Assembly (NCBI GenBank): GCA_028281495.1
Contig: JANQJU010000089.1
Location: forward strand, 62,001-126,000
DNA: 64,000 bases
Source: SAR324 cluster bacterium
GTDB lineage: Bacteria > SAR324 > NAC60-12
Reading direction: 5' to 3'
Shown: positions 43,805-52,593 of the stretch, one piece after another
Numbering within the stretch: position 1 is the stretch's first letter
Layout of the letters: every line of letters begins with the position of its first letter
Notes under the pieces: model-generated
What the model saw: the letters and a program-made list of their open reading frames with translations, nothing else
Databases searched by the model: none
Told to the model about the DNA's origin: nothing
Program-made: the position numbers and the translations under genes

Positions 43805-44763
43805 CCTCCTTGGAGTTGTTTGATATCATCGCGTTGTTTGATCAAGGCTTCGAGACTCGGAAATTTCAAATCGTTTAAGTCTCGATTCAAATCCTCCTCC
43901 GTGACATCGCTCAGCGTGAGCGCCTGCACCCACATCAGCAAATCAGCAATCGAGGGTTTTTTGGCGAGTTGGTATTGGCGACTTCGCGTTTTCAGAAATT
44001 GTTTTAAGGCCAGTTCCAGGATCTGCTGCCGTAAGTCAACCCCCAATAGCTGCATATGGGCCTGAACGATTCGCAGCAATGCATCCTCGTCGGGGAAAGG
44101 AATTTCATGCACCAGACATCGTCTTAAAAAGGCATTGGGCAAACGGCGTTCGTCATTGCTCGTGACAATTACGAAAGGACGCGGAAGCCCTTTGTGGAGT
44201 TTCACTGTGTAGATCTCGAGTGAAGCTTCAGGGGTTTTGAGTTCAGGAATTTCGAACTCCCATTCTTCCAGCTCGCGTAGCAGACCGTTCGGAAAATCGT
44301 TGGGGGCTTTATCAATTTCATCGATCAACACCACGGTACAAAGTTGATCGAGGGAGCGTTTCATTGCTTTCCCCAAGGCATTCCACGTGATGTAATTATT
44401 GGGATTTTTCACATGGCTGTCATCCCGTTGCGCATCGTATAACCTGCGGATTGCATCAAATTGATACAGTGCATCTCGTGCGTCGCTATCCGAACGCACC
44501 TGATAGCGCAGAAAGCCCCACGGCTTGCCATTGTGTTGGAGGCGTCCGGCCACACTTTTGGCCAGTTGGGTTTTGCCGATTCCAGCCTCGCCGGTGACCA
44601 ACAAAGGCACGCCTAACCTCACGGCGAGATTCACCGCATGAACGGTTTTGGGATGAGCTACATAGACCTCATGTTCATCTTCAATGGTGATGGGATTGTA
44701 ATACTCCGTAGGTTGGATCGGGCCTTGAGAGTCGGTATGGTAAGGCGTTTTGAGCGACTTCAT
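43801..44763 (-). CDS. MoxR-type AAA+ ATPase
   Basis: 320 residues. Walker A GEAGIGKTQ, Walker B VVLIDEIDKAPNDFPNGLL, sensor VIVTSNDERRLPNAFLRRC and the MoxR-typical insertion before a C-terminal helical lid. Opening residues YNPITIEDEHEVYVAHPKTVHAVNLAVRLG are as in MoxR proteins paired with vWA partners. The ATG overlaps the stop of the upstream gene by 4 nt (ATGA) and its own stop overlaps the giant protein's ATG; all three proteins are therefore co-produced. MoxR ATPases act as chaperones for vWA-domain partners. Confidence 0.9.
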   Translation of the reverse strand: MKSLKTPYHTDSQGPIQPTEYYNPITIEDEHEVYVAHPKTVHAVNLAVRLGVPLLVTGEAGIGKTQLAKSVAGRLQHNGKPWGFLRYQVRSDSDARDALYQFDAIRRLYDAQRDDSHVKNPNNYITWNALGKAMKRSLDQLCTVVLIDEIDKAPNDFPNGLLRELEEWEFEIPELKTPEASLEIYTVKLHKGLPRPFVIVTSNDERRLPNAFLRRCLVHEIPFPDEDALLRIVQAHMQLLGVDLRQQILELALKQFLKTRSRQYQLAKKPSIADLLMWVQALTLSDVTEEDLNRDLNDLKFPSLEALIKQRDDIKQLQGG

Positions 44764-46409
44764 ATTTGAACCTTTTTGTTGTGTTCTAAAATTTCTTTGG
44801 CCAATCTTTTGAAAATTTTCACCGGATGTTTCCGGTAGAAGTCTTCCTTCAGTTTAGAAACAGAGAGATAGTCATGTCGGCTTTCAATGAAACGTCGAAG
44901 ATGCACTAACTTCAAATAGCCAAACCGAGGGAGAAGCATGAACTTCCAGGAGGCTAAGTGTTTTTTGTAACAAAACCGTAATCTCCATCTCCAGTAGAAA
45001 TGCCAACTGAACCAATTGCAGGGCCATGTCACGGCCATAATCAACATGTGATTGGATTGGGACGGACAGGAATTTTGCCAAACGGTCAACGTGTCGCGAA
45101 ACCATTTGGAAGAGGCCATGGACACATCGAATTCGAAGTGCATCAATAAGACGGAGTCTCGAAGGATATGCATCATTTTTTCTTGGAAATTATCTTCGGC
45201 AAGAAAAGCCTGATTGCTCACAAGTATTTGCTGAGCCATTCGATAGGACAAACCTTTGATCGATAACGGTTCGTTGAATGGAAACGTGGGACAGATCAGG
45301 ATTTCCTGGGGGTTACTTTTATCCAATTCTAAGATGGAGTTGACCTTCGTCTCTAGAAAGAGCAATTGTTCTTTTCCAATAAGCCCCGGCAAAATGATGA
45401 GCAAAGGCGAAATCTGCGTAGGCGCAGCCGTTTCTTCTTGAAGAAAAAAATCTTCATAGTTTACAAACCTCTGTTTGTGAGGGATTCGATCAATTTCATA
45501 AAAATCACTCTGATAAAGCTCTTTGATAGGCAATTCCAACAACTCATGGACATTGGGATCGAGATACCGTTGCCAACATTCGATACATTCCTCATACCAA
45601 GGCAAATAGGTATCAAAGTCCGCTTTGGTTACATTTCGATCAGTCGGATGGGCACACTTATGACAAAACTGCTGCAAACCCGTGATGATTGCGCTCTCTT
45701 CAAGACTCAGAGGCGATTTGGGAAGGCTACGCAGCTTGCCTTTCAAAAAATTCCAACCACTCTCGCCTTTAGGAATTTTGACGTTGAGGCGATCAATAAT
45801 CGTGCTAATCGCTAGGTTGTTGCTACGCCGCCACAATATGAATACCGTTTCATAGTCCTCCACCTCTGCATAACATTGACTACGAAATCTCAGATCTTTG
45901 ATGATTTCATTCACATCGATCCGTTTTTTGGGCGGTTCGTAATCCTTATCTTTAAACGGGGGGCAACCGGAATATTCCTGCCAATGGCCATCCCATGCTT
46001 CCAAAATCTCTGAATCTTTGGATTCACGTTTTAACGATTCTGTATGTTGGTTCAAATATTTGGTGAGTGAATCAATCGCTGCAACGATGAAGGATATCGT
46101 TTTTTTAGTTTTTTTAAGGTGTGTGGCATTGTGAGCCTGCACATTGCCTAGCCTTTGCAGAGGATCGACAAACGTGTCGATTTGTTTGTCATTCAACACT
46201 TTATTTTGTCGTAGCTTGTTTCGAAGCTTTTCGATCATTTCCTCTTCACTCGTCGAAATTTCATGAATTTCGGCAAGCAGTTTCAGAACCGCTTCCACAA
46301 ACTTTCTCGCATATAAAATACAAACCTCCGGATCGTCCTTCTGATAGAATAACGCCTTAGCTCGTGCTCGTTTGGCCGATTCGATCAGATATTCTTGTTG
46401 TACTTCCAT
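44760..46409 (-). CDS. Two HEPN/DUF4145-like domains with an inactive-STAND-like C-terminus
   Basis: 549 residues. Residues ~1-130 are DUF4145/HEPN-like: ILYARKFVEAVLKLLAEIHE, then QRLGNVQAHNATH, which has an R-x6-H pattern compatible with HEPN RNases. Residues ~170-290 look like a second helical HEPN-like unit (LWRRSNNLAISTIIDRLN, FCHKCAHPTDRNVTKADFDTYL). Residues ~330-549 read LLIILPGLIGKEQLLFLE, a middle helical part, then MHILRDSVLLMHFEFDVSMASSKWFRDTLTVW and LIMAVTWPCN, reminiscent of the inactive STAND domains in VMAP conflict systems. First gene of the three-gene module. Domain calls are by eye; the nuclease activity is a hypothesis. Confidence 0.6.
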   Translation of the reverse strand: MEVQQEYLIESAKRARAKALFYQKDDPEVCILYARKFVEAVLKLLAEIHEISTSEEEMIEKLRNKLRQNKVLNDKQIDTFVDPLQRLGNVQAHNATHLKKTKKTISFIVAAIDSLTKYLNQHTESLKRESKDSEILEAWDGHWQEYSGCPPFKDKDYEPPKKRIDVNEIIKDLRFRSQCYAEVEDYETVFILWRRSNNLAISTIIDRLNVKIPKGESGWNFLKGKLRSLPKSPLSLEESAIITGLQQFCHKCAHPTDRNVTKADFDTYLPWYEECIECWQRYLDPNVHELLELPIKELYQSDFYEIDRIPHKQRFVNYEDFFLQEETAAPTQISPLLIILPGLIGKEQLLFLETKVNSILELDKSNPQEILICPTFPFNEPLSIKGLSYRMAQQILVSNQAFLAEDNFQEKMMHILRDSVLLMHFEFDVSMASSKWFRDTLTVWQNSCPSQSNHMLIMAVTWPCNWFSWHFYWRWRLRFCYKKHLASWKFMLLPRFGYLKLVHLRRFIESRHDYLSVSKLKEDFYRKHPVKIFKRLAKEILEHNKKVQI

Positions 46410-46595
46410 AGTTACATTTCGTGGGAATAGAAGATTTACAAACGATTGATCTCCAACCGATAGTTACTGGTTGGCTTCAGGTTTTTCAAGAACTTCCGAA
46501 TCATGCCTTGCCGCAAAACGGCAACATCGTCACGGGACTTTTAACAAATTCCGATCTGTACAATTTTTTCTGACTCGATGTTTTTCAGCTTTTTT

Positions 46596-46916
46596 TCAGC
46601 TCTTTTTCAAGACCCAACGCAATGCCACGACGATCGCGATGGAAAACACAATCGCCCCTATCCAGAAACCAGCTGCAATGAGGAGGATGAGTGTTGTGTC
46701 TAACTGGAAATTGTAGAACACTCCCACTTCTCGCAACCCAAAGTAAAGAAGCTTCGCTCCCACCAAAGTCATAATAAACAGACCCAACCCTTTCCTTTGA
46801 CGTGAATTTAGATCTTGGAACTGTTGATACGCAACTTTCCATCGAGATACCTTCCGTCCCATGTTCTTGCGAGGCAGCTTCTCTTGGGGGATTGAACGTT
46901 CTGGTATGTCATTCAT
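46596..46916 (-). CDS. Small two-helix membrane protein coupled to the LytTR regulator
   Basis: 106 residues with a basic N-terminal region, a helix at about 45-63 and another at about 75-100 (LILLIAAGFWIGAIVFSIAIVVALRW). Its ATG overlaps the stop of the LytTR gene (46913-46916), so it is translated from the same transcript. I do not recognise a family; co-transcription with a membrane-bound LytTR regulator suggests it is a partner or inhibitor of that regulator. Confidence 0.65.
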   Translation of the reverse strand: MNDIPERSIPQEKLPRKNMGRKVSRWKVAYQQFQDLNSRQRKGLGLFIMTLVGAKLLYFGLREVGVFYNFQLDTTLILLIAAGFWIGAIVFSIAIVVALRWVLKKS

Positions 46917-47824
46917 TGTGATTTTGCTTTGAGAAAGGTGTGAAGTTTCGGCAACACTTCGTCTGAACGTTGCCGACTGATGGGCAGTAAAATGTTTTCA
47001 CAATCCATCAATAGGCGATACGCCCGTTTTTGCCGCTTGATATAAAGAATATGGGAAAGATTCACGACATACGAACGATGGATCTGAACAAAGCGGCTTG
47101 GAGGCAAGAGTTCCATCAATTCCTTAAGCGTTACTTGCTCCAATAGCTCTTTCCGACCTTTTTCATCTTTCCAATGAATCCGCGCATAATGATCTTCCAT
47201 CGCAATATGGGTGATGGTCTCGGTCTCTAACACAACTCCGTTTCGAAGATGCAAATGAGCGGTCCCCCCTTGGGGATGAGGCAAGACCTCGGGTTTCTCT
47301 TTTGAAACGATTGCAAGATTTTGCAGTTTGTCGACCAACTCTTCGTTGATCTCTTCTACTTCTTTCAATGTTTGGAAATATCGGCGCTTCAAACAGATTT
47401 GCAGCAGCGCGAAATAAAAGATTCCTAAAGTGAATGCCGTTACAAGGATAGCGTCCCATTGCCAAATCTCGGCAAACGGACAAGCCACGATAAACGCAGC
47501 ACCATGCACCACCCAATATTTGCCTACGGTTCGCTCGGAAGCTTTCCACCATTGAGGGAAAAAAGTAGGCCCTCCCCATTCATCAAAAAGGAAGGCGACC
47601 GCACAGTAAATTCCGGATTTGATCCATGCTACCGGGATGAGAATCACCAATGGTTCTTGAAGCGAATTCATGAAAATCAACGTTTGAAAGGCTGTCATCA
47701 ACAGGAAAACCTGAAGGTATCCGGAAACCCGGCTTCGGAAAATGGGGTTTCCGCGAAGCGGTGTATTCCAATAATTCGACAACCAATGCGATAGCCAATT
47801 TAAAAAATTCATCCTGTGTTCCAT
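46913..47824 (-). CDS. Membrane-bound LytTR transcriptional regulator
   Basis: 303 residues. Four transmembrane helices in residues ~20-150, a short helical linker (about 155-185), then a C-terminal LytTR DNA-binding domain: VLETETITHIAMEDHYARIHW, QVTLKELMELLPPSRFVQIHRSYVVNLSHI, LLPISRQRSDEVLPKL. This is the single-polypeptide LytTR membrane type, in which a small membrane partner keeps the regulator inactive in studied cases. Alternative start M5 (47812) would put both copies of the direct repeat fully upstream. Confidence 0.88.
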   Translation of the reverse strand: MEHRMNFLNWLSHWLSNYWNTPLRGNPIFRSRVSGYLQVFLLMTAFQTLIFMNSLQEPLVILIPVAWIKSGIYCAVAFLFDEWGGPTFFPQWWKASERTVGKYWVVHGAAFIVACPFAEIWQWDAILVTAFTLGIFYFALLQICLKRRYFQTLKEVEEINEELVDKLQNLAIVSKEKPEVLPHPQGGTAHLHLRNGVVLETETITHIAMEDHYARIHWKDEKGRKELLEQVTLKELMELLPPSRFVQIHRSYVVNLSHILYIKRQKRAYRLLMDCENILLPISRQRSDEVLPKLHTFLKAKSQ

Positions 47825-47851
47825 TCACGAAAGGAGTGTTCCATTCACGAA
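47816..47851. promoter_or_regulatory. Direct repeat, candidate LytTR binding site
   Basis: GTGTTCCATTCACGAA occurs exactly twice, at 47816-47831 and 47836-47851, a 20-bp period (about two helical turns). LytTR domains bind paired direct repeats with about that spacing. The site overlaps the LytTR gene start and lies ahead of the divergent outer-membrane protein gene. Confidence 0.5.
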
Positions 47852-47936
47852 GCCCTGCTTGAATGCCCTTGAACTTACGCTAGCTTTTTACGTGTTCGTC
47901 ACATCTCGTTTGTTCACCTCGTTTCAAGCAGCATTT

Positions 47937-49187
47937 ATGAAAGTTCTTCAATACGTTTGGATCATTTTTGCAGTCCTGAGTTTGCCTATGGAGGGGCAGG
48001 CTCAACTTCGCCGGAACCCCCAATTCAATAAGGATCCTGGTTATTTTATTGCTCCGATTCCGTTCAATGCCCCCGGCATTGGTGGAGGGATTGCCATCGC
48101 CGGAGTCTTTGCCAATGTTTTTGACTCGTACACCGATATCGCTGGGTTTGTGTTGCCTTCAGGAGATGTGCAAGGTGCAGTGGTCACGGTATCCGACGTC
48201 CATTTGATTGAACAAACTCTGATATTCGATCTGTTTTATCAGAACGCGAGCAAGATCACATTTCGTGTGAATAATATCCGGGGTATGGATTCCGACCCCG
48301 ATGATTTCACACTAGTGGAGCTTGACGATCAACGACAACTGGGAGTTCGTTTGAATCTGAGTTTCTTTGAACGAGTATTCGAAATTTCAGGAATCTTGCT
48401 CCAAGAAGAAGGCAATATCAAACGCCTGAGAGATCCTGAAGGAGAGATCATTGCCGATGCGGTCGGCGAAGAAACCAGTTTGAACGGCAGACTGGGCATT
48501 CTGTTGGACCTGACCGATGATGCGTTAGACCCACGGGTCGGTATCCGGTTCGATGCTCGTGCCCTCCGAACGATGGAGGTCGAAGCGGGCGAAGTGGATC
48601 AAATCGATTTCAATTACAATACGACGCTCTATCTTCCTATCGGAGAAAGCAGTACCTGGGTGTTCAATTATTTCCGTTCCGATGCGTCCGTGATTCAGCA
48701 AGGAGAAACAGATTTGGACCAAATCAAGGCCGATTTGGGAACCGATTGCAGCTTAGAAGATGACCCCACATCCTGCGAAGAAACCCTTGAGGAACTAGCC
48801 GAGTCCACTCAAAACGGCAACCGCTTCGGAAGCGCAACCTCCTTGGGTGGACTCGCCCGGTTGCGTTCCTACCCCTTTGGGCGTTTCGTTGGTGCCCATT
48901 CGGCTTTCTGGGGGACAGAATTTCGATGGAATCTTACGGACGAACAGACTCCCTTTGATATCCTGTTCATGAAAGGCATTCGCACCGCGTTCCAACTGGC
49001 TTTCTTTTATGAGGAAGGGAGTGTTTCTGAGAAAATTGGAGATTTGGGCAACGAGCGACGTTCCTCTGCTGGTGTGGGTTTTCGACTCGTGACCTCCGGC
49101 ATCGTCTACCGGGTTGAAGTGGCTGGTGGCGACGAAGGCACCGAAACTACCGTGATCGTGGGATATCCGTGGGAGACTTTGTTATAA
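47937..49187 (+). CDS. BamA/TamA-type outer-membrane beta-barrel protein (surface antigen)
   Basis: 416 residues from the ATG at 47937; the upstream TTG at 47859 would add a non-signal leader. A signal peptide ends MEGQAQ. The rest is a series of amphipathic strands. Typical D15/Omp85 C-terminal features are GLARLRSYPFGRFVGAHSAFWGTEFRW (the ..RGY/RSY..-like strand and loop), AFQLAFFYEEGSVSEK and VGFRLVTSGIVYRVEVAGGDEGTETTVIVGYPW at the end. No POTRA domains are visible, so it is a minimal Omp85-like barrel; it implies a Gram-negative envelope. Divergent from the LytTR gene. Confidence 0.8.
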   Translation: MKVLQYVWIIFAVLSLPMEGQAQLRRNPQFNKDPGYFIAPIPFNAPGIGGGIAIAGVFANVFDSYTDIAGFVLPSGDVQGAVVTVSDVHLIEQTLIFDLFYQNASKITFRVNNIRGMDSDPDDFTLVELDDQRQLGVRLNLSFFERVFEISGILLQEEGNIKRLRDPEGEIIADAVGEETSLNGRLGILLDLTDDALDPRVGIRFDARALRTMEVEAGEVDQIDFNYNTTLYLPIGESSTWVFNYFRSDASVIQQGETDLDQIKADLGTDCSLEDDPTSCEETLEELAESTQNGNRFGSATSLGGLARLRSYPFGRFVGAHSAFWGTEFRWNLTDEQTPFDILFMKGIRTAFQLAFFYEEGSVSEKIGDLGNERRSSAGVGFRLVTSGIVYRVEVAGGDEGTETTVIVGYPWETLL

Positions 49188-49343
49188 GAATTGATTTCAA
49201 GCAGCCCCCCCGAAAAGAAGGACCCCCATACGAAATTCGCCCCTAGTGCTTGCTCCTCGGTTCCCAAATTGCAAAACTGATGTGTGAGCTGTTGCCTTTA
49301 TCGATAACCATGTTTTCCATATCTCTAATAAAAGTTGGGTCTC

Positions 49344-50921
49344 ATGCGATTTTTTAACACCGAGGGTCCGATGCAAATCGACCAACACTATTACATTCCG
49401 CCGCTGGAACGCATCAGCCTGCAACAGATCCTAAGTTTCATCGAAAAGCGTCGATATTTCGTGCTTCATGCGCCTCGGCAAACGGGCAAAACCTCATATT
49501 TGTATGCGTTACGCGACCACCTCAATCAAGCAGGGCGATATCACTGTGTCTATGTCAATGTCGAATCCGGTCAGGCCGCGCAAGAAGACATCCGAAGCGG
49601 GATCGGCACTATCTTGGAAGCCTGTGCCTATCAAGCCGAACTCACACTTCAGGATGAATTCCTCGAACAACATTGGCGGAAAACCTTTGAAAGCTCCCAA
49701 CCTCATTTTGCGCTGACTAAATTATTAGGAAGATGGGCCGCCCATACCGAAAAACCCATTGTTTTATTCCTCGACGAAATCGACGCCTTGGTCGGTGACA
49801 CCTTGATTTCTGTGCTTCGTCAACTGAGAACCGGTTATGGAGATCGTCCACAACACTTTCCCCAAAGCATTATTTTGTGTGGTGTTCGGGATGTCCGAGA
49901 CTACCGGATTCATTCCGATCAAGAGAAAACCGTCATTACCGGAGGCAGCGCCTTCAACATCAAGGCGGAGTCGCTCCGACTGGGGAACTTTGATACGTCT
50001 CAAATTGCAGAATTGTTCCGGCAACATACTGAAGAAACGGGGCAAACCATCGAAGGTGATGCCCTCGCGTTGATCGGGGAAATGAGTGGAGGTCAGCCGT
50101 GGCTCGTGAACGCGATTGGGAATGAAATCACTGTCAAAATGGAAGTCGGTACCTCGGAAGGCATAACATCAAATTTCGTCCGACAAGCCATCGAAAATAT
50201 CATCCTTGCCAAAGATACTCACATTGACCAGCTAGCGGATAAGCTTAAACATGAAGATCGTGTTGCCCGCGTGATCAGGCCGCTGTTGGCAGGCGAGACC
50301 GAAAAAGAGGCGGAGATCCCAGAAGACGATGCTCAGTATGTGGAAGACTTGGGACTGGTGGTCCGGCACCCCGTACTGCGGATTGCCAACCCCATCTATC
50401 GCGAGGTGATTCCAAGGATGCTCATTAGCACCTTACAACAGACGATTGACCACAAAACGGAATGGTACGTTAACGACGACGGCACACTCAACATGGCGGC
50501 TTTACTGGAGGGTTTTCAGCAATTCTTCCGAGAAAACACCGGACATTGGGTGGAAACCTTTGAATACAAAGAAGCAGGCCCTCAATTATTACTGCAAGCT
50601 TTCTTGCAGCGTGTGGTCAATGGGGGAGGTCGCATCGAACGAGAGTACGGATTAGGACGCCGACGCACGGATCTGCTGATCGTCTGGCCCAAAGGAAACC
50701 CACCCCAAAAAGTAGTGATGGAATTGAAAATCCAACACAAATCCCGCGAGAGCACGATCAAGGATGGTTTGGTCCAAACCCACGCGTATACGGACATCGC
50801 CAATGCCACTGAATCCCATCTCATCATTTTTGATCGATCTCCTGACAAAGACTGGGACGAAAAAGTTTATCAGGAGTCCCACCGACACGAAGGTCGAACC
50901 ATCGTTGTTTGGGGGATGTAG
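49344..50921 (+). CDS. AAA ATPase with C-terminal PD-(D/E)XK nuclease domain
   Basis: 525 residues from the ATG at 49344 (MRFFNTEGP is the usual family start; a TTG at 49335 is rejected). Walker A HAPRQTGKTSYL and Walker B IVLFLDEIDALVG define the P-loop domain. The C-terminal ~110 residues read GGGRIEREYGLGRRRTDLLIVW then KVVMELKIQHK, the D...ExK of a PD-(D/E)XK nuclease. This is a common but poorly understood family in Thiotrichales, cyanobacteria and others. It is followed after 82 nt by another ATPase-nuclease gene on the same strand. Confidence 0.85.
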   Translation: MRFFNTEGPMQIDQHYYIPPLERISLQQILSFIEKRRYFVLHAPRQTGKTSYLYALRDHLNQAGRYHCVYVNVESGQAAQEDIRSGIGTILEACAYQAELTLQDEFLEQHWRKTFESSQPHFALTKLLGRWAAHTEKPIVLFLDEIDALVGDTLISVLRQLRTGYGDRPQHFPQSIILCGVRDVRDYRIHSDQEKTVITGGSAFNIKAESLRLGNFDTSQIAELFRQHTEETGQTIEGDALALIGEMSGGQPWLVNAIGNEITVKMEVGTSEGITSNFVRQAIENIILAKDTHIDQLADKLKHEDRVARVIRPLLAGETEKEAEIPEDDAQYVEDLGLVVRHPVLRIANPIYREVIPRMLISTLQQTIDHKTEWYVNDDGTLNMAALLEGFQQFFRENTGHWVETFEYKEAGPQLLLQAFLQRVVNGGGRIEREYGLGRRRTDLLIVWPKGNPPQKVVMELKIQHKSRESTIKDGLVQTHAYTDIANATESHLIIFDRSPDKDWDEKVYQESHRHEGRTIVVWGM

Positions 50922-51003
50922 TTTTTGGAATGTGATTTTCTTTCTCTTAACAGACACAATGAATTTAGAACACTTTGTGAAGCAATCATTTTGAGGACCC
51001 ACT

Positions 51004-52560
51004 ATGCCACTCAAAGACCTACCTATCGGCGTGCAAACGTTCCGGGATATCGTTCAAGGCAACTTTCTTTATGTGGATAAAACCCGGCACCTCTATCCTT
51101 TGGTCCGTCCCAAAAAAGGAGCTTATTTCCTGTCTCGGCCTCGACGCTTTGGAAAGTCACTCACCCTTTCGACCTTAGAGGAAATTTTCCTTGGAAATAA
51201 GGACTTATTTGAAGGAACGTGGATCGCGCAATCGGGCTACTATTGGCAAGCCCATCCCATTTTGCGGTTCGATTTCAATGCCTATGCGTCGCACATCTCA
51301 TTGGAGTCATTCTTAAACAAAAAATTGGACACACTTGCCAACTGCTACGACATCGCACTAGACCCCGAAGTAACTGCCTCGGAACGCTTTGAAGAACTGA
51401 TCACCAAAGTGGCCAAAACCGATCAAGTTGTTATTTTAGTGGATGAATACGATGCTCCAATAACCAAAGTTATCGAAGATCACAAAAGAACTTTAGAACA
51501 TCGTGATAGGTTGAAGAGCTTTTTTTCGGTCCTTAAGGTTTGTGACCGCTACATCCGGTTTGTTTTTATCACTGGAGTGAGCAAGTTCACCAAAGTCGGC
51601 ATTTTTTCTGACTTGAACCATCTTAACGACATCACCATGCGAGCCGATTTTGCGGACCTCCTGGGCTGGACGCAATCGGAGCTTGTCGACAACTTTACAC
51701 CGTTTATTGAAAATCTGGCCCAGGCGCAGAACCTGAGTTTTGAGGAAACCCTTGAAAAAATAAAATTTCACTACAATGGCTTTCAGTTCACAGAAAACCC
51801 AATCCAATTGTACAATCCGTTTTCGACGTTATTACTTTTCGATTCCAATCAATTTAAAAACTATTGGTTTGAAACTGGGATACCCAGTTTTCTAGTGAAG
51901 ATGATGGAGGAAAAAGGAAAAACTCCGATTGACATCGAAAATATCATTTTGCAAGAAGATGATTTTTCTTCGCTAGACGTGGAAAACCGACAGTTGTTTC
52001 CTCTCTTATTTCAAACCGGATTTTTGACCATTACCAACTACGATCCCGAAGAAGATGAGTACACGCTCGATTATCCCAATCTGGAAGTGCGTCGAGGATT
52101 TTCAAAACTCTTATTGCTCGCCTTCACGTCTTGGGATACTGACAAATCCCGCTCCTATCTACGTAGCTTTGCGAAGGCTCTTAAGTCTGCGGACATGGAC
52201 CTGTTTTTCCAATCGCTCAAAATCGCTTTTTCCAACTTACCCTACGACCTCCATATCCCCGAGGAAAGGTTTTATCAGGCTATATTTCATATGATCTTCA
52301 CGACACTTGGCGAAACTATTCTTTCGGAAGTCAAAACCAACACAGGCCGCATTGATGCCGTCCTTAAAACCCCAACGCATGTGTTCGTGTTTGAATTCAA
52401 ATTCGACAAAACCGCACAAGCCGCCTTGGATCAAATTCGCAAGAATCGGTACTGTGAGCCCTATTTGGGAGACAGTAAGACCGTCATCGCCATCGGAGCT
52501 AACTTTGATCGGGTTCAGCGAAATGTGAACGAGTATATCGTGAAGGTGGTTACGTCCTGA
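51004..52560 (+). CDS. AAA-ATPase-like/DUF1703 protein with PD-(D/E)XK nuclease domain
   Basis: 518 residues. Starts MPLKDLPIGVQTFRDIVQGNFLYVDKT, canonical for this family. ATPase signature SRPRRFGKSLTLSTLEEIF (Walker A-like RRFGKS) and VVILVDEYDAPI (Walker B). C-terminal nuclease domain: TNTGRIDAVLKTPTHVFVFEFKFDKTAQAALDQI, with D and ExK residues. Widespread in Bacteroidetes and elsewhere; its role is not established. Confidence 0.9.
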   Translation: MPLKDLPIGVQTFRDIVQGNFLYVDKTRHLYPLVRPKKGAYFLSRPRRFGKSLTLSTLEEIFLGNKDLFEGTWIAQSGYYWQAHPILRFDFNAYASHISLESFLNKKLDTLANCYDIALDPEVTASERFEELITKVAKTDQVVILVDEYDAPITKVIEDHKRTLEHRDRLKSFFSVLKVCDRYIRFVFITGVSKFTKVGIFSDLNHLNDITMRADFADLLGWTQSELVDNFTPFIENLAQAQNLSFEETLEKIKFHYNGFQFTENPIQLYNPFSTLLLFDSNQFKNYWFETGIPSFLVKMMEEKGKTPIDIENIILQEDDFSSLDVENRQLFPLLFQTGFLTITNYDPEEDEYTLDYPNLEVRRGFSKLLLLAFTSWDTDKSRSYLRSFAKALKSADMDLFFQSLKIAFSNLPYDLHIPEERFYQAIFHMIFTTLGETILSEVKTNTGRIDAVLKTPTHVFVFEFKFDKTAQAALDQIRKNRYCEPYLGDSKTVIAIGANFDRVQRNVNEYIVKVVTS

Positions 52561-52593
52561 TGGAGTATAATTTAGATGGAAGGTCGGCGGATT

